Assembly (NCBI GenBank): GCA_016787645.1
Contig: JAEUUF010000009.1
Location: forward strand, 1 to 64,000
Source: Cyclobacteriaceae bacterium
GTDB taxonomy: Bacteria; Bacteroidota; Bacteroidia; Cytophagales; Cyclobacteriaceae
Length of the DNA: 64,000 bases
Direction: 5' to 3'
A program made the translations under genes and the position numbers. Below, piece by piece: positions 62,371 through 64,000 of the stretch. The first letter of the stretch is position 1. The number at the start of each line of letters is the position of its first letter. A model generated the notes under the pieces. It was not told where the DNA came from and did not search any database. It saw only the letters and a list, made by a program, of their open reading frames with translations.

Positions 62371-64000
62371 TCACCTCATCTCTTTGTCGATCTTCACCGG
62401 GGTGATGCCTTTTAGGTATTTGTCGAACCATCCGACGTACCGATCGAGTCGATCTACCAGGTAGGAGGGTGTGCTGATGCCATGGAATTGGCCCGGATAG
62501 ATCACCAATCCAGTGGGAATATTCTGCGAGCGCAAGGCCTGGTACATCTGTTCACTGCCCAGGGCCGGCACGTTGAAGTCTTTCTCGCCGACAAGGAACA
62601 GGGTGGGCGTTTTGATCTTGTCCGCCTTAAGGAATGGATAGGATAGTTTTAGGTACTTATCCAGGTTTTTCCACGGTACCCCGAGTTCATTCTCATACTG
62701 GTTGACGTATTGGTCATGGCCATAGAGTGACAGCTGCAATGCGCTGCCGGCCCCACTGGCCGCAGCCTTAAAACGGGTATCCGTCGCAATGCTATAGTCG
62801 GTAAGAATGCCACCATAACTCCAGCCGGCAATTCCCAACCGATCGGGATCAGCAACGCCTTTGTTTACCAAATAATCAACAGCGCCGTGAATATCCATAA
62901 CTTCCTTATTTCCCCAATCGGCGTAGATGGCTTTGCAGAATTCGAGGCCACGGCCATCGCTGCCCCGGTAGTTTACGCCCACGACATTGTAGCCGGCTGC
63001 GGCGATCATTTGGCGGGTCAGGTCAAATCCGAATTCATCCTGCCCAACTGGGCCTCCATGGATGTAAAACACCGTGGGCAATTTCTTACCCTCGGACGCG
63101 CCGGCCGGACGAAGCAGAATGTTTGAGACGAGTGTACCATCCTTGCTTTTTGATGTAAACCCTTCCACGGTGGCAAAGGAGATGGAGTTCACGAACTCTT
63201 CCTGGTGTTTTGTCAGCCGGCGAGGGGTACTATTTTCAATCACATAGATTTCGGCGGGTAGTTGAGGTTCGCTCATCAGGGCAACGTGCGTGTTGGACGG
63301 TCCAACTTCAAGGGATACAAAGGATCGCTCTCCGCCAACTACCTTAGTCACAGTGCCACCGGTCGCGGGCATACGGCCGATGTATCGCTGACGGTCATCG
63401 GATACCAGAAAAGAAATCGATTGACCCTCCTTGTCCCAGGTGAGGTTACTCACCGGACGGTCGAGTGACCGCGTAAGGATGCGGGGTGTTCCCCCTGTCG
63501 CAGGAATTATAGCAAGCATGTTCTGATCATACATCATGTATTTCTCAGGCGATGTTGACTGGAGATATGCAATCGACTTGCCATCCGGGCTCCAACGCGG
63601 GTTGCTGTCGGGGCCTGTCCAGGTGGTTAATTGTTTTGGCTGGGCGCCGGGATGGGCATCGATCAGCCAGAGGTCCGAGTTTTCGTTGCGATCAGGGTCA
63701 GTAGATCGGTTGCTGACGAAAACAATTTGTTTTCCATCGGGACTCCAGGCAGGCGACCCTTCGTTGAAATCCCCGCGCGTGAGCGTGTCCAGTTTTTTTG
63801 AGTTGAGATCAAAAAGATATAAATGTGTGCGCTGCTTTGACAGGTAGCCTTGCACATCTTGTTTGTATTGAAAGCGATCGATGACATAAGGCTTTGGTGT
63901 CTTGGTCTTAGAGGTATCCGGGACATCCTGGATGGAAAGCACCAAACGAAGACCGTCCGGTGACCAGGCGTACTCGTTGAGGCCTCCCTGAAGGTCTGTC
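62371..64000 (-). CDS. S9 family peptidase (acylaminoacyl/dipeptidyl peptidase-like), 5' end outside window
   Basis: A serine peptidase whose N-terminus lies beyond the window; 543 residues are visible, open to the edge (AWSPDGLRL is the first blade motif seen). The first ~300 visible residues are WD40-like propeller blades (SPAWSPDGKQIVFVSNR, NPRWSPDGKSIAYLQ), followed by the alpha/beta-hydrolase with HGGPVG, the nucleophile serine in GWSYGG, the aspartate in VGEKDFNVPA and the histidine in GQFHGIS. It is unrelated in detail to the S9 lipoprotein at 7.5 kb beyond the common fold. Substrate: short peptides by family. Confidence 0.92.
   Translation of the reverse strand, partial: TDLQGGLNEYAWSPDGLRLVLSIQDVPDTSKTKTPKPYVIDRFQYKQDVQGYLSKQRTHLYLFDLNSKKLDTLTRGDFNEGSPAWSPDGKQIVFVSNRSTDPDRNENSDLWLIDAHPGAQPKQLTTWTGPDSNPRWSPDGKSIAYLQSTSPEKYMMYDQNMLAIIPATGGTPRILTRSLDRPVSNLTWDKEGQSISFLVSDDRQRYIGRMPATGGTVTKVVGGERSFVSLEVGPSNTHVALMSEPQLPAEIYVIENSTPRRLTKHQEEFVNSISFATVEGFTSKSKDGTLVSNILLRPAGASEGKKLPTVFYIHGGPVGQDEFGFDLTRQMIAAAGYNVVGVNYRGSDGRGLEFCKAIYADWGNKEVMDIHGAVDYLVNKGVADPDRLGIAGWSYGGILTDYSIATDTRFKAAASGAGSALQLSLYGHDQYVNQYENELGVPWKNLDKYLKLSYPFLKADKIKTPTLFLVGEKDFNVPALGSEQMYQALRSQNIPTGLVIYPGQFHGISTPSYLVDRLDRYVGWFDKYLKGITPVKIDKEMR

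Overview
This window looks like a chromosomal segment of a Bacteroidota bacterium, most likely of the Cytophagales (relatives such as Chryseolinea or Ohtaekwangia). The signs are: core genes of the type IX secretion system (porU, porV), a SusC/SusD outer-membrane uptake locus, DUF4105 and DUF4292 proteins, a ribosomal protein S16 with a long tail, a eukaryote-like class Ia ribonucleotide reductase, and many copies of the Bacteroidota -7 promoter element TAnnTTTG. The content is mostly housekeeping. I see no phage, insertion sequence, CRISPR array or tRNA.

Layout: 5S rRNA end of an rrn operon and its terminator (1-160); a minus-strand operon of MBL hydrolase, pssA, porU, porV and a catalytically dead M16 protein (295-7446); an S9 peptidase and a lipoprotein (7541-10153); nfu, a dicarboxylate symporter, aroC, batD, a 60-residue protein, queG and ruvB (10501-17522); apbE, a fatty acid desaturase and acs on the plus strand (17618-21827); a small AT-rich pocket with an orphan gene and a predicted small RNA (21933-22950); nrdB-nrdA (22998-26511); rplU-rpmA (26997-27602); the SusC/SusD locus with two lipoproteins (27881-34888); accD and fbaB (34940-36863); rplS, trmD, rimM and rpsP (36999-39299); sucA-odhB-lpd (39495-45192); DUF4105, a radical SAM protein and a FeoB-associated-like peptide (45196-47629); a MacB/FtsX-type permease (47828-50236); a minus-strand envelope cluster of LysM transglycosylase, gatA, tatA, an EnvC-like protein, DUF4292 lipoprotein, TPR protein and flippase (50246-58668); the divergent threonine-degradation pair tdh/kbl (58709-60974); cdaA with a small membrane protein (60981-62328); and a second S9 peptidase cut by the window end (62371-64000).

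How they work together: the first operon ties phospholipid head-group synthesis to the T9SS attachment machinery. The SusC/D locus is a self-contained outer-membrane importer. sucA, odhB and lpd encode the full 2-oxoglutarate dehydrogenase complex. tdh and kbl turn threonine into glycine and acetyl-CoA. The 50-58 kb block gathers envelope remodelling functions.

The points most worth a second look are a predicted ~85-nt RNA next to nrdA with a complete promoter and terminator, a GatA gene with no ATG, GTG or TTG start at full length, an AccD that has lost all four zinc-ribbon cysteines, a 54-residue cysteine-rich membrane peptide overlapping its neighbour, and a group of genes whose start codon lies only 4-6 nt after the -7 box, suggesting leaderless mRNAs.
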